Positions 1-7,922 of a DNA stretch of 25,448 nt are shown here, in pieces (within the stretch, counting starts at the first letter, position 1; the number at the start of each line of letters is the position of its first letter). The translations under genes were made by a program, and so were the position numbers. A model generated the notes under the pieces. The model worked only from the letters and a program-made list of their open reading frames with translations. It was not told the DNA's origin and did not search any database. Source of the DNA: Candidatus Methanomethylophilus sp. UBA78 (lineage in GTDB: Archaea; Thermoplasmatota; Thermoplasmata; Methanomassiliicoccales; Methanomethylophilaceae); assembly GCA_002503545.1 (NCBI GenBank), contig DARY01000011.1, positions 42,703 to 68,150 of the forward strand, in the 5' to 3' direction.

Positions 1-433
1 CGTCGGCCACGATCCTGATGTACTTCGCCTTCTCTGGCACTTCCAGATCCAGGGCTTTCTCGCAGGTCATGCAGAAGAGGTGGGTGTAGGTCATGGAGGC
101 GGCGTAGCAGAGACGGTCCGCCATCGGGATGATCTTGGGGTAGGTCCTGTTCTCGACCTCCTTCTCCCAACCCCTGTGGAGGTATCCCACGATGGGGTCC
201 GCGTCGGTGACCATCTCTCCGTCGACCTCGATCTTGAGGGTCCAGAGTCCGTGGGAGAACGGGTGCTGCGGACCCATGATGATCCACATCTTGTCCGTAT
301 CCATCCTGGCGGTCTCTGCCCTGAACATGTCGTCGATGGCAGGGTCGGTGGGGAGGCTGCCCTCGGCGATGGCGACGTTCTCGAGCTGCCTGACACTCAT
401 CGGCTGGTTTTTGGCTTTGTTTTCGTCAGACAT
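1..433 (-). CDS. fpoD: F420H2 dehydrogenase-like complex subunit D (NuoD/49-kDa homologue), N-terminal part, cut by window edge
   Basis: About 144 N-terminal residues are visible before the frame runs off position 1. They include GPQHPFSHG, a DGE turn, and GYLHRGWEKEVENRTYPK, the signature N-terminal blocks of the NuoD/FpoD/Ech-large-subunit family, which helps form the quinone/methanophenazine-site module of complex I-like enzymes. The ATG at 433 shares its A with the TGA of fpoC (TGATG), so translation is probably coupled. It follows fpoA, fpoB and fpoC in the same order as methanogen fpo and bacterial nuo operons. Methanomassiliicoccales are known to carry an Fpo-like complex lacking the FpoF input module; whether that holds here cannot be seen because the operon continues outside the window. 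Confidence 0.93.
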   Translation of the reverse strand, partial: MSDENKAKNQPMSVRQLENVAIAEGSLPTDPAIDDMFRAETARMDTDKMWIIMGPQHPFSHGLWTLKIEVDGEMVTDADPIVGYLHRGWEKEVENRTYPKIIPMADRLCYAASMTYTHLFCMTCEKALDLEVPEKAKYIRIVAD

Positions 434-915
434 CATTCCCATCCCCTGAGTTTGTACGATTTCCTGAAGGGGAAGAATTCGTAGTTGTCGGGCGTGAGAA
501 GCCTCTCGAGCCTCTGGTGCCCGTCGAACACTATCCCGAACAGCTCCCAGGTCTCCCTCTCGTGCCAGTTGGCGCCGGCCCAGATGTCGGAGACGGTCTG
601 TATGTGGAGGTCGTCGTTGGGCAGGTCGGTCGTGATCTCGACCACCTCCCCCTTGTAAGATGTGTAGTTGTCTATGTGGTACACGACCTGCATGTAGTCC
701 TTCATGTCGATACCGGCCACGGAGGCGCAGTGCTCGAAGCTGAGTTCGTCGTGCAGATACCTGCAGAGGTCCTTGACGACGGCTTTGTCGGCCTTCACGT
801 AGACCCTGCGGGTCTCGGTACCCGTAACGGTAAGTTTTCCGGGGAACTTGCTCTCAAGTTTCCCTTTGATCTCTCCTTCCCAGGAGTCCTGATATTCACG
901 AACGTTGGTATCCAT
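433..915 (-). CDS. fpoC: F420H2 dehydrogenase-like complex subunit C (NuoC/30-kDa homologue)
   Basis: A 160-aa protein of the complex I 30-kDa subunit family. The C-terminal half carries the family signature WHERETWELFGIVFDGH followed by RLLTPDNYEFFPFRKSYKLRG, which packs against subunit D in the peripheral arm at the membrane. An upstream in-frame ATG at 969 would overlap fpoB by about 40 nt. The ATG at 915 is preferred because it lies 13 nt after the fpoB stop, has GGTG about 5 nt upstream, and begins where the family usually begins. The stop overlaps the fpoD start by one base. No cofactor-binding motif is expected in this subunit and none is seen. Confidence 0.93.
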   Translation of the reverse strand: MDTNVREYQDSWEGEIKGKLESKFPGKLTVTGTETRRVYVKADKAVVKDLCRYLHDELSFEHCASVAGIDMKDYMQVVYHIDNYTSYKGEVVEITTDLPNDDLHIQTVSDIWAGANWHERETWELFGIVFDGHQRLERLLTPDNYEFFPFRKSYKLRGWE

Positions 916-928
916 GTCAGCACCCTGT

Positions 929-1492
929 TCAGTCCTTGAGGAAGGCTCCTCTTCTGAAGTAGTTGTCAATCTTCTTCTGCAGGAGCATGAAACCGTCGAT
1001 CATCGCGTCCGGTCTGGCGGGGCATCCGGGGATGTAGAGGTCCACCGGTATGATCTGGTCCAGACCCTGCACGGTGTTGTAGGAGTCGTACCAGGGCCCT
1101 CCGGAGATAGCGCACTCGCCCATGGCGACAGCCCACTTGGGCGACGGGATCTCCTCCCAGAGCCTCCTTATGTGGGGGCGGATCTTCTTGGAGATCCATC
1201 CGTTGACCAGGAGGATATCGGTCTGCCTGGGGGAGGACCTGTAGATCATTCCGTAGCGTTCTGCGTCAAAACGGGGGGCGGAAGCCTGCGCCATCTCGAG
1301 GGCGCAGCATGCCAATCCCCAGTGCAGGGGGTGCATCGAGTTCTTCATGGCCCATGCCCAGATGGGTCCGGTGAGTTTGTCGATGGTCCTCCTGGTTCCG
1401 GAGCTCAGGAGGTCGTTGATCATGGCTGTGGACCAGCTCATGAACTCGTCGGCGCTCATGGCAACGGCGTGCGGGTAGAGGCTCATATCCAT
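929..1492 (-). CDS. fpoB: F420H2 dehydrogenase-like complex subunit B (NuoB/PSST homologue, N2 cluster)
   Basis: A 187-aa NuoB/FpoB-family protein that carries the terminal [4Fe-4S] cluster (N2) passing electrons to the membrane carrier. The four expected cysteines are present: the CC pair at residues 62-63 (GLACCALEM), C127 (GECAISGG) and C157 (PGCPARP). The start at 1492 is chosen because AGGAGG lies 7 nt upstream. A second ATG two codons later (1486) would overlap the fpoA stop as ATGA but is badly spaced from the ribosome site. The gene overlaps the end of fpoA by 10 nt and precedes fpoC by 13 nt, so the four fpo genes form one transcription unit. Confidence 0.95.
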   Translation of the reverse strand: MDMSLYPHAVAMSADEFMSWSTAMINDLLSSGTRRTIDKLTGPIWAWAMKNSMHPLHWGLACCALEMAQASAPRFDAERYGMIYRSSPRQTDILLVNGWISKKIRPHIRRLWEEIPSPKWAVAMGECAISGGPWYDSYNTVQGLDQIIPVDLYIPGCPARPDAMIDGFMLLQKKIDNYFRRGAFLKD

Positions 1493-1845
1493 ATGTTTTC
1501 CTCCTTCTTCAAAGAGTAAACAACTCCCAACAGCATGATTCCGAGGAACACGAGAAGCCAAACGGTAGCGTTCGTAGAAAGTCCGTCAAAAGCGACGGCC
1601 CAGATAAGAAGGAACGTAACGACCAGGTCGAATACCACGAAAATCAGAGCGAAAGCGTAGTACTGCATCCTGAACTGGATACGCGTGTTTCCTATCGGGG
1701 TCGAACCGCACTCGTATGTCTCCTCGGTCCACTCGGTCGATTTAGAGGGCCTGATGAACCTCGAAACCAACCATGCCAATGGCGCAAATCCGAGGGACAT
1801 TATCCCTACGAATAAGAATGGCAAGTAGCTTGCGACTAGTGACAT
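1483..1845 (-). CDS. fpoA: F420H2 dehydrogenase-like complex subunit A (NuoA homologue), membrane subunit
   Basis: A 120-aa NuoA/FpoA-family subunit with three predicted transmembrane helices: roughly residues 4-28 (YLPFLFVGIMSLGFAPLAWLV), 58-82 and 88-108. The loop between helices 1 and 2 has the family signature YECGSTPIGNTRIQFRMQYY. A longer reading from an ATG at 1896 would translate through the TATA-like element at 1869-1879, so the start at 1845 is preferred. It lies about 28 nt from the centre of that element and lacks a clear ribosome site, which suggests a leaderless mRNA. It is the first gene of the fpo operon. Confidence 0.94.
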   Translation of the reverse strand: MSLVASYLPFLFVGIMSLGFAPLAWLVSRFIRPSKSTEWTEETYECGSTPIGNTRIQFRMQYYAFALIFVVFDLVVTFLLIWAVAFDGLSTNATVWLLVFLGIMLLGVVYSLKKEENIWI

Positions 1846-1868
1846 CGGCTTCTGCGATGTTTTCTTTC

Positions 1869-1879
1869 TATATAATAGG
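1869..1879 (-). promoter_or_regulatory. TATA-like promoter of the fpo operon
   Basis: On the minus strand this reads CTATTATATAG, centred about 28 nt upstream of the fpoA ATG. That spacing would put the transcription start at or next to the start codon, as in leaderless archaeal mRNAs. No experimental start site is available. Confidence 0.55.
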
Positions 1880-1968
1880 GAAGGGGCGAAAATCACACTT
1901 GGTTTATAAAGCGAAATCTGTTTTTGAATTTAATCATGTCTAAATATTCTTTAAGGAATGATATGAAC

Positions 1969-1981
1969 TTTTATAATAAAA
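1969..1981 (+). promoter_or_regulatory. TATA-like promoter of proC
   Basis: The stretch CTTTTATAATAAAAGG lies about 27 nt upstream of the proC ATG at 2001. This spacing also predicts a leaderless or near-leaderless transcript. It shares the 155-nt divergent intergenic region with the fpoA promoter. Confidence 0.5.
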
Positions 1982-2000
1982 GGAAGCGGTTGAACGGCCC

Positions 2001-2807
2001 ATGGCAGTCAAGATAGGGTTCGTCGGAGCCGGCAGGATGGCCGGTGCGATGATAAGGGGGCTGATAGCCAAGAACGTGTACGGACCGGACGAGATCGTCG
2101 CCTGCGCACCGTCGAAGGAGACCCGCGACAGAATGACCCAGCAGACCGGTATCAGGATGTTCGAGAAGGCATCCGACATCGCCGGCCTCACCGACGTCAT
2201 AGTCATCGCCGTCAAACCCAAGAAAATCGCATCCCTGTTCACCGAAGAGGGCCTGGAACTCGGAAAGGGGCACCTGGTGGTCAGCATAGCCGCCGGAGTG
2301 AAGATCAAGACCCTGAAGACATATGTGCCAGATGCGAGGATTGTGAGAGTCATGCCCAACCATTGCTGCATGGTCCTCGAGGGTGCGGCCGGCTACGTCA
2401 TGGACAAGAATTGCACCGACGCCGACAGGGAGACCGTGAAAAAGATACTGCAGGCCATAGGGCTGGCGGAAGAGGTCGGGGAGGAAGACCTGGATGCCGT
2501 CACCGGGGTCTGCGGGAGCTCCCCCGCCTTCCTCTACCTGGCCGCGCAGGCCCTCATAGAGGCCGGGGTGAAACACGGCCTGGATAAGAGCCAGGCGACC
2601 GTTCTGGCGGCACAGTCGCTGGTGGGGGCCGGGAAGATGATCCTAGAATCGGGTATGGACACCGAGCAGCTCATAGACGGCGTCTGCTCCCCGGGAGGGA
2701 CCACCATCGAGGGCATGAAGGTCCTCAGGGAGGAGGGCTTCGACAAAATCCTGATCCGCTGCGTGGACGCCACCGTGAAAAGGTCCGCCGAGATGGGAAA
2801 GGAGTAA
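2001..2807 (+). CDS. proC: Pyrroline-5-carboxylate reductase
   Basis: A 268-aa protein, the usual length of ProC, which reduces 1-pyrroline-5-carboxylate to L-proline with NAD(P)H in the cytoplasm. The N-terminal Rossmann motif is GFVGAGRMAGAM (residues 6-17), and the nucleotide-domain hallmark VIVIAVKP follows. The C-terminal dimerisation/substrate domain contains TGVCGSSPAFLYL and SPGGTTIEGM, both diagnostic of ProC. The usual MPNTPA block reads MPNHCCMV here, a mild variation. It is a single gene, divergent from the fpo operon and convergent with the radical SAM gene 28 nt downstream. It ends with TAA, uncommon among its neighbours. Confidence 0.96.
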   Translation: MAVKIGFVGAGRMAGAMIRGLIAKNVYGPDEIVACAPSKETRDRMTQQTGIRMFEKASDIAGLTDVIVIAVKPKKIASLFTEEGLELGKGHLVVSIAAGVKIKTLKTYVPDARIVRVMPNHCCMVLEGAAGYVMDKNCTDADRETVKKILQAIGLAEEVGEEDLDAVTGVCGSSPAFLYLAAQALIEAGVKHGLDKSQATVLAAQSLVGAGKMILESGMDTEQLIDGVCSPGGTTIEGMKVLREEGFDKILIRCVDATVKRSAEMGKE

Positions 2808-2835
2808 GTGCCAGACTGTAAAAACTGCGACGGGC

Positions 2836-4566
2836 TCAATGCCTGCCGCGCATGAAACTCTTCAGGAGGCCGACCCCTATACGGGGGGCGTTCCTCCATA
2901 TGGACCCGGACGTCCAGTCCAGGTCGTTCTTGTCGGCGATGGTGTTGTTCATCATCCTGACCCCGTCCTCCTTGAGCTCCCACAGTCTCGACTCCCTTGC
3001 ATCTGGGTCATCCATCTTCAGGATCTCGTCCACGCGGTGCATGATGTCGCGGGCGGTCTCGGTCCTGGCGTTGCGGGCCTCGGCCGCCGCCGCATCTATG
3101 CGTCCCGAATCGCGCTCGGCGTTCGTCAGGACGATCGCCGCATCGTACGACGTCTCCGCTATCTGGTCGCGGTCCATCCAAACGGTCTCGTAGGACAGGA
3201 CGTGCTTCCATGACGGACTGTCGAGCAGCTTCCTGTGGTCCTCCAGCGTCCTGGCGCGGAGCTTGTACCCCCATTTCTCCGGCTCCTCGAACGCCCTGCT
3301 GCCGGGATCGACGAACGGTGCGAAGGGTGAATCGTATATGAACAGGCCGTCGTCCTTCCCCACGAGCCCCCAAAGGTGCCTGGCGTCCGCCGCCGTCTGC
3401 ATCGCCGACTCGCGCGTCTGGTGGGGGAGACCGGTCATGAAGAACAGGTCGAAACGGCTGCATCCGTTGCCGAAGGCGTTCGATATGGTGCTCTCTATGG
3501 CGGCGTTGGTGTATCCCTTACCGAGTGCCAGACGCACCGCCTCGTCGAAAGAGTCCGGGGAGAACTCTATGGACCATCCGCCTTCGAACGTGCGGTCTAT
3601 GGCGGAGAAATGGTCGGGGCCGGCGCCGTTGAAGAGCTCGATCACGACATGGTTGTCGATCTTCCTCTCCCTGGCCGATTTGAGGAACCTCTCGCAGTAC
3701 CCCGGTCCCGCCTGCCTTATGTCCCCCACGACGAAGATGGGGGCCCTCATGTAGTTCGATATGCCCTCCATGTCCTCGGCCAGCTTCTCCGGGCTCCTGA
3801 ACGCGGGACGTGCCCGGCGGCACACCCTCCCGTTGGCCGAATGGGATCCCCCGCATTCGGCGCAGTCGACCGTGCAGCCCCTCACGGTGAAGACCGACGT
3901 CAGGGGGACCTTGTCCCACCCGTACCACGGCAGGGACCCGGTGACGTCCATGGTGCGCATGACGTTCTTTATCATGACGCCGTAATCGAAGACTATGTTG
4001 TCCAGGTCGTCCTGGACGTAGGTGAGACCGTTGTCGTGCACCCGGCCCTCGGCGTCCTTCCAGACCAGGTTGGGCACCGACGACAGGTCACCCCCCTTGG
4101 ACAGGGCCTCCATCATCCTGACGGTGGGGATCTCGGTCGTGTCGCCCCTCATGACGAGGTCGACCTCGGGACGGCGTATCAGCTCATCATAGAAGTAAGA
4201 GGACGTGAAGCCCCCGAACTCCGTCTTGGAGCCCGGATGGTGCTTCTTGACCAGTTTGGCTATCTCTATCGCCCCGTGGGCGTGCGGCATCCAGTGCAGG
4301 TCTATGAAGTACACGTCCGCATCCAGTTTCCTGATCCTCTCCTCGGCGTCGAACTTCTCGTCCGCCAGCATGAGGCCGGCTATGTTCACTATCCGGGTCC
4401 TGAACCCGGCCATCTGCAGATGGGTGGAGATGGTCATGAACCCGACCGGGTACATCTCGAAGACGGGGGAGGACGGGATGACGTCGCTCACGGGCCCGTA
4501 GAAGATGGGCTTCTTCCTGAAATCGTAGACGCTGGGGGCATGCAGGAAAACGGCGTCGTAATGTAC
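2836..4566 (-). CDS. B12-binding domain / radical SAM protein (Ta0216-like family)
   Basis: The N-terminal half looks like a cobalamin-binding Rossmann domain (a DLHWMPHAHG segment and a FGGFTSSYF strand-loop). The radical SAM core follows with CTVDCAEC, a CxxxCxxC cluster motif at residues 206, 210 and 213 counted from the GTG at 4491. It resembles the Thermoplasmata/methanogen family typified by Ta0216 (TIGR04190); the substrate is unknown. The first canonical start is that GTG (551 aa). However, 25 further codons upstream encode family-like sequence (HAPSVYDFRKKPIFYGPVSD) preceded by GGGAGGTGAG. No ATG, GTG or TTG lies in that stretch: the codon correctly spaced from the ribosome site is GTA at 4566. 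I give the longer extent; the real start is unresolved. It is the last gene of the folD operon. Confidence 0.85.
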   Translation of the reverse strand, partial: VHYDAVFLHAPSVYDFRKKPIFYGPVSDVIPSSPVFEMYPVGFMTISTHLQMAGFRTRIVNIAGLMLADEKFDAEERIRKLDADVYFIDLHWMPHAHGAIEIAKLVKKHHPGSKTEFGGFTSSYFYDELIRRPEVDLVMRGDTTEIPTVRMMEALSKGGDLSSVPNLVWKDAEGRVHDNGLTYVQDDLDNIVFDYGVMIKNVMRTMDVTGSLPWYGWDKVPLTSVFTVRGCTVDCAECGGSHSANGRVCRRARPAFRSPEKLAEDMEGISNYMRAPIFVVGDIRQAGPGYCERFLKSARERKIDNHVVIELFNGAGPDHFSAIDRTFEGGWSIEFSPDSFDEAVRLALGKGYTNAAIESTISNAFGNGCSRFDLFFMTGLPHQTRESAMQTAADARHLWGLVGKDDGLFIYDSPFAPFVDPGSRAFEEPEKWGYKLRARTLEDHRKLLDSPSWKHVLSYETVWMDRDQIAETSYDAAIVLTNAERDSGRIDAAAAEARNARTETARDIMHRVDEILKMDDPDARESRLWELKEDGVRMMNNTIADKNDLDWTSGSIWRNAPRIGVGLLKSFMRGRH

Positions 4567-4573
4567 CGTGGGC

Positions 4574-5356
4574 TCACCTCCCGTAGCGTCTCACGCGCTG
4601 CTGGTACGTCCTTATGGCCCTCAGCAGGTCGATGTGGCGGAACCCCGGCCAGTAGACGTCGGTGAAGTACAGTTCCGAATATGCCAGCTGCCACAGGAGG
4701 AAGTTGGAGATCCTCACTTCGCCGGAGGTGCGCAGTATGAGGTCCGGGTCGGGCATGTCCGAGGTGTAGAGGTGCTCGGAGAGCATGCCCTCCGAGATGT
4801 CCTCCGGGTCCACCTCCCCGGACCTGACCTTGCCGGCGATCTCCCTCACGGCGTTGACGATCTCCTGCCGGCCGCCGTATGCCAGGCATATGCTGAAGAT
4901 GAAATTGTCGTTGTCACCGGTCTTCTCGTCGACGTAGTCTATGGCGTCGCAGACGTACCCGGGGAGTTTCTCCCTGTCGCCGAGGACGCGGACGCGGACG
5001 CGGTTACTCATGATGCGCGGGTCCTCCACGATCTCCCTGAGGGACTCCTCCGCCATCTCCATGAGGAAGTTGACCTCCCCCTCGTCCCTTTCGAAGTTCT
5101 CGGACGAGAAGGCGTAGACGGTGACGTACTTTATGTTCAGGTCGAGGCACCAGTCCAGGAGCTCGTGGATCTTCTTCTCCCCGGCCTTGTGGCCGGCGTT
5201 GATGTCGTCCCCGAGGAACTCGCGGGCATAGCGGCGGTTGCCGTCCATTATTATCCCTATGTGCTTCGGCATGGGGCCTTCCCTGACCTCCCTGTCGAGC
5301 TTCTTCTCGTAGGTCGAGTAGACCTGCTTCGAGACGATGTTGGGTACGGCAGCCAT
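4574..5356 (-). CDS. uppS: Cis-prenyltransferase (undecaprenyl/polyprenyl diphosphate synthase family)
   Basis: A 260-aa UppS-family enzyme that condenses isopentenyl diphosphate units in cis onto an allylic diphosphate, giving the long polyprenyl carrier that archaea use for protein glycosylation. Family motifs are present in order: HIGIIMDGNRRYA with the catalytic Asp, the GHKAG block, YAFSSENFERD, and near the C-terminus DLILRTSGEVRISNFLLWQLAYSE with the diphosphate-binding Arg. The start is set by GGAGGT 7 nt upstream of the ATG at 5356, 18 nt after marker protein 11. Its last codons carry the ribosome site of the downstream radical SAM gene. Product chain length cannot be read from sequence. 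Confidence 0.94.
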   Translation of the reverse strand: MAAVPNIVSKQVYSTYEKKLDREVREGPMPKHIGIIMDGNRRYAREFLGDDINAGHKAGEKKIHELLDWCLDLNIKYVTVYAFSSENFERDEGEVNFLMEMAEESLREIVEDPRIMSNRVRVRVLGDREKLPGYVCDAIDYVDEKTGDNDNFIFSICLAYGGRQEIVNAVREIAGKVRSGEVDPEDISEGMLSEHLYTSDMPDPDLILRTSGEVRISNFLLWQLAYSELYFTDVYWPGFRHIDLLRAIRTYQQRVRRYGR

Positions 5357-5374
5357 GTCCTGGACCTCCGGCGC

Positions 5375-6337
5375 TCATATCTCCAGACCGGGGAAGTCCT
5401 CGGGGACGCCGGCCGCCTCGGGTCCGAGGTCGGCGCACCCTATGGCCGCGACGGCTCCGATGACTCCGTTCATGCCGGTGATGCTGATGACCTGCACCCC
5501 GCACTCCTCGGCGATCTTGACGGCCTCCTCCTTGGTGTACATCCTGCTCTTGGCGCCCCACCCGTACTCGACCAGCTTCCTGGGTATGTCCAGTCCCTGG
5601 AACACGGCCATGACCGCATCCTCCGAGTAGGACTCCTTCCTGAGGAAGTCGACGCAGTACTCTATGAGGCGGGGGACGTCCTCCTCCTTCGCGGCGAAGG
5701 TCAGGACCGTGGAACAGCAGTTGGTGGTCTTGGTGGGCGTCTTGGGGTTGAGCTGGATGATCTTATGCTCCAGGAAGCGTCCGACCGGGGTGTTCTGACC
5801 CATCTTCAGGGCCGAGGCCCAGGTCGCACCCTTCTCCTTGGTGTCGGTGTCGTCCACCCCTATGACCACCCTGACCATCTTGGGGGTTATTATGTCGACG
5901 TGGGCGATGTGGCCTCCGCCGATCTTGAAATCGTCCGGGTACTCCGTGCGTATGACGTCGGGGCACTGCGGCAGGCAGGCCCCTATCCCGACGGATGCGC
6001 CGGCGATGCCGTACCAGGTCATGCGGACCTCGTCGCCCTCTATCTTGAAGGCCTTGAGCCCCTGCCCTCCCAAATCGGCGGACACGGGTCCGAACCTGAG
6101 GTCCTTCTCCCCCAGGGAGACGTCCATCACCAGCGTCGTGCCCTGCATCTCGATCCTGTCGATGACCCCGCCGGTCCTGCGGCGGTTGACGACATCCCAT
6201 TCCCCCGGTCCGCGCGAGCTGCACTGCTCTATGATCCTGGCCCTGCCGGCCTTCTCGTCCACGACCGTTATGAAGCCCCTGCAGAACAGGGGGCCGTATT
6301 TCGCTTTGACCTCGTCCGGTCTTAAAACGGTAACCAT
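5375..6337 (-). CDS. Methanogenesis marker protein 11 (TiaS-like fold, function unknown)
   Basis: A 320-aa protein matching the methanogen-restricted marker 11 family (TIGR03280). It contains VIGVDDTDTKEKGATWASAL (about residues 158-177), the same DDTDT block found in TiaS, the archaeal tRNA-Ile2 agmatinylcytidine synthetase, so a nucleotide or RNA-related reaction is possible but unproven. Other marks are ACLPQCP (C121, C125), NCCST (C207, C208) and an N-terminal domain with a GIGAC turn. The ATG at 6337 is chosen over an in-frame ATG at 6385 because it forms TGATG with the kptA stop and has AGGAG about 10 nt upstream. The gene supports assignment of the organism to the methanogens. Confidence 0.9.
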   Translation of the reverse strand: MVTVLRPDEVKAKYGPLFCRGFITVVDEKAGRARIIEQCSSRGPGEWDVVNRRRTGGVIDRIEMQGTTLVMDVSLGEKDLRFGPVSADLGGQGLKAFKIEGDEVRMTWYGIAGASVGIGACLPQCPDVIRTEYPDDFKIGGGHIAHVDIITPKMVRVVIGVDDTDTKEKGATWASALKMGQNTPVGRFLEHKIIQLNPKTPTKTTNCCSTVLTFAAKEEDVPRLIEYCVDFLRKESYSEDAVMAVFQGLDIPRKLVEYGWGAKSRMYTKEEAVKIAEECGVQVISITGMNGVIGAVAAIGCADLGPEAAGVPEDFPGLEI

Positions 6338-6990
6338 CAGTATGAGTCTCCTTTGTAATCTGGGTCTTTTGCAATGGACAGGCACTCGGGCGGGACCCTG
6401 TCGCAGAGGTAGACCGATTTGGCCGCCTTACCTATGGCGAATCCCGCGTCCGCGCATTTCTTCGTGTCCACGGCTATGACGACGACGTCGTCCATGCGCA
6501 CGGAACCGGCCTTCAAGGCGTCCCTGTAGGTGCCGGACAGGTGCACCATGGCCCTGTCCACCGGCATGATACCGGCCTCCATTATAATCTCCTCGACTTC
6601 GGGCGATATCGGATAGTACAGGAAATCCGGCACGTCGTCGGTGGGCAGACGGAGGTCGAGTTTGACCGTGTGGCCGTAGGTGGCCCTCACCTTGTGGCCG
6701 ACCACCTGGTACCTGCCCTTGGGATCCGTAAGTGCCAGCGCCTCGATGTGGTGGGGTCCGAGCCACTTCATGCGGGGAGCCGTGGCACGGACGGCCTCCA
6801 CTATGTCGCGCAGGTTCACGAAACCCTGCGGGTTCATCTCGAGACCGAACTTGCCGTGCCTGAGGATGGCCGCGAGGGTCCTCCCCAGCTTCTCGACCTC
6901 GTAGTCGCTCATGACGAACTTGCCTTTCTCCCCGCAGACGGGACAGAACTCGTCGCGGTAGTAACCGTGCTCCTCGCATTCGTTTATCAT
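6337..6990 (-). CDS. kptA: RNA 2'-phosphotransferase (Tpt1/KptA family) with N-terminal zinc-ribbon-like segment
   Basis: A 217-aa KptA/Tpt1 protein. The family transfers an RNA 2'-phosphate to NAD, releasing nicotinamide and ADP-ribose 1'',2''-cyclic phosphate. Catalytic Arg-His is at residues 44-45 (AILRHGKFGL), followed by NPQGFVNLRDIV, GHKVRATYGH and VHLSGT in the usual order. A short N-terminal segment has C5, H8, C16 and C19 (CEEHG ... CPVCG), a zinc-binding pattern that archaeal members commonly carry. The ATG at 6990 overlaps the folD stop as ATGA; longer readings would run inside folD. Archaeal tRNA splicing does not leave a 2'-phosphate, so the native substrate is uncertain. Confidence 0.93.
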   Translation of the reverse strand: MINECEEHGYYRDEFCPVCGEKGKFVMSDYEVEKLGRTLAAILRHGKFGLEMNPQGFVNLRDIVEAVRATAPRMKWLGPHHIEALALTDPKGRYQVVGHKVRATYGHTVKLDLRLPTDDVPDFLYYPISPEVEEIIMEAGIMPVDRAMVHLSGTYRDALKAGSVRMDDVVVIAVDTKKCADAGFAIGKAAKSVYLCDRVPPECLSIAKDPDYKGDSY

Positions 6991-7871
6991 AACCCGGCGC
7001 TCCTCTCGGCCGCCGCGACGGTGTTCGCCATGAGCATGCAGATGGTCATGGGTCCCACACCGCCCGGAACGGGGGTTATGTAGGATGCCTTGGCGGCGAC
7101 GGCTTCGAAATCGACGTCCCCCACCAGCCGGGACCCGTTCTTCGCGGAAGGGTCCTCGATCCTGTTGGTGCCGACGTCTATGACGGCGGCCCCGTCCTTC
7201 ACCATGTCGGCCGTGACGAACTTCGCCCTGCCGATGGCCACGATGAGTATGTCGGCCTGTCTGGTTATGTCGGCCAGACCCTCGGTCCGGGAATGCACGA
7301 CCGTCACGGTCGAATCGGCGCCGGTGCCCTTCTGAACCATCATGGCGGCCATCGGTTTGCCGACGATGTTGCTCCTCCCGACGACCACGACGTGCTTGCC
7401 CCTGGTCTCCACACCGCTGCGGACGAGCATCTGCTGGACCCCGGCGGGGGTGGCCGGAAGGAAGTCCGGTTCGCCGATGAGCATCTTGCCCACGTTGCTG
7501 GGATGGAAGCAGTCGACGTCCTTGGCCGGGTCGACGGCGTTCACGATGATCTTCTCGTCTATGTGGGACGGGAGCGGGAGCTGTATCAGGAAACCGTGCA
7601 CGGAGGGGTCGGCGTTGAGCTCCGCGACCTTGGCCAGAAGCTCGTCCTGCGTGGTGCTTTCCGGCATCAGCACCGTTACGGAGTGCATGCCGAGCTCCTC
7701 GCATTTCTTACCCTTCATCCTGACATACACCTGGGATGCCGGGTCCTCTCCGACGAGGACGACCGCGAGTCCCGGGGTCACGCCCTTCGACTTGAGAGAC
7801 TCGATCCTCTGCCTGAGCTCGCCGTAGATCTGTTCGGAAACATCCTTGCCGAGAATCAATTTGGCAGCCAT
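6987..7871 (-). CDS. folD: Bifunctional methylene-tetrahydrofolate dehydrogenase / methenyl-THF cyclohydrolase
   Basis: A 294-aa FolD that interconverts 5,10-methylene-, methenyl- and 10-formyl-THF using NAD(P). The YxxxK catalytic pair is Y49 and K53 (VYVRMKGKK). Other signatures are QLPLPSHID, DVDCFHPSNVG, VVGRSNIVGKPMA in the nucleotide domain, and TPVPGGVGPMT near the end. Most methanogens use tetrahydromethanopterin enzymes for this C1 chemistry. FolD plus THF is characteristic of Methanomassiliicoccales, which lack the methyl branch of the methanogenic pathway, so the gene supports that assignment. It is the first gene of a five-gene operon and its ATG lies just downstream of a TATA-like element and GGAG. 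Confidence 0.96.
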   Translation of the reverse strand: MAAKLILGKDVSEQIYGELRQRIESLKSKGVTPGLAVVLVGEDPASQVYVRMKGKKCEELGMHSVTVLMPESTTQDELLAKVAELNADPSVHGFLIQLPLPSHIDEKIIVNAVDPAKDVDCFHPSNVGKMLIGEPDFLPATPAGVQQMLVRSGVETRGKHVVVVGRSNIVGKPMAAMMVQKGTGADSTVTVVHSRTEGLADITRQADILIVAIGRAKFVTADMVKDGAAVIDVGTNRIEDPSAKNGSRLVGDVDFEAVAAKASYITPVPGGVGPMTICMLMANTVAAAERSAGL

Positions 7872-7894
7872 ATTCTCCGTCGACTATGGCACCG

Positions 7895-7910
7895 CCTTAT
7901 ATTATAATTA
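7895..7910 (-). promoter_or_regulatory. TATA-like promoter of the folD operon
   Basis: On the minus strand this reads TAATTATAATATAAGG, about 30 nt upstream of the folD ATG. It is the only AT-rich block in the 51-nt gap after the NodB-fold gene, so folD probably starts its own transcript even though it points the same way as the upstream operon. Confidence 0.55.
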
Positions 7911-7922
7911 CCCGTGGACGCG

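Noticed and set aside
42..49. Reading the CxxxCxxC of the 502-aa protein (its residues 42-49; nucleotides about 12665-12688) as a radical SAM enzyme
   Set aside because: No GGE-like, GxIxGxxE or other radical SAM barrel blocks follow, and a second Cys/His set suggests metal binding. The coordinates given here are residue numbers.
4568..6325. 585-aa open frame on the plus strand
   Set aside because: It is antisense to the cis-prenyltransferase and marker 11 genes, which have clear family motifs. Its sequence is a Val/Leu/Gly/Asp-rich mirror of high-GC codons with no recognisable domain.
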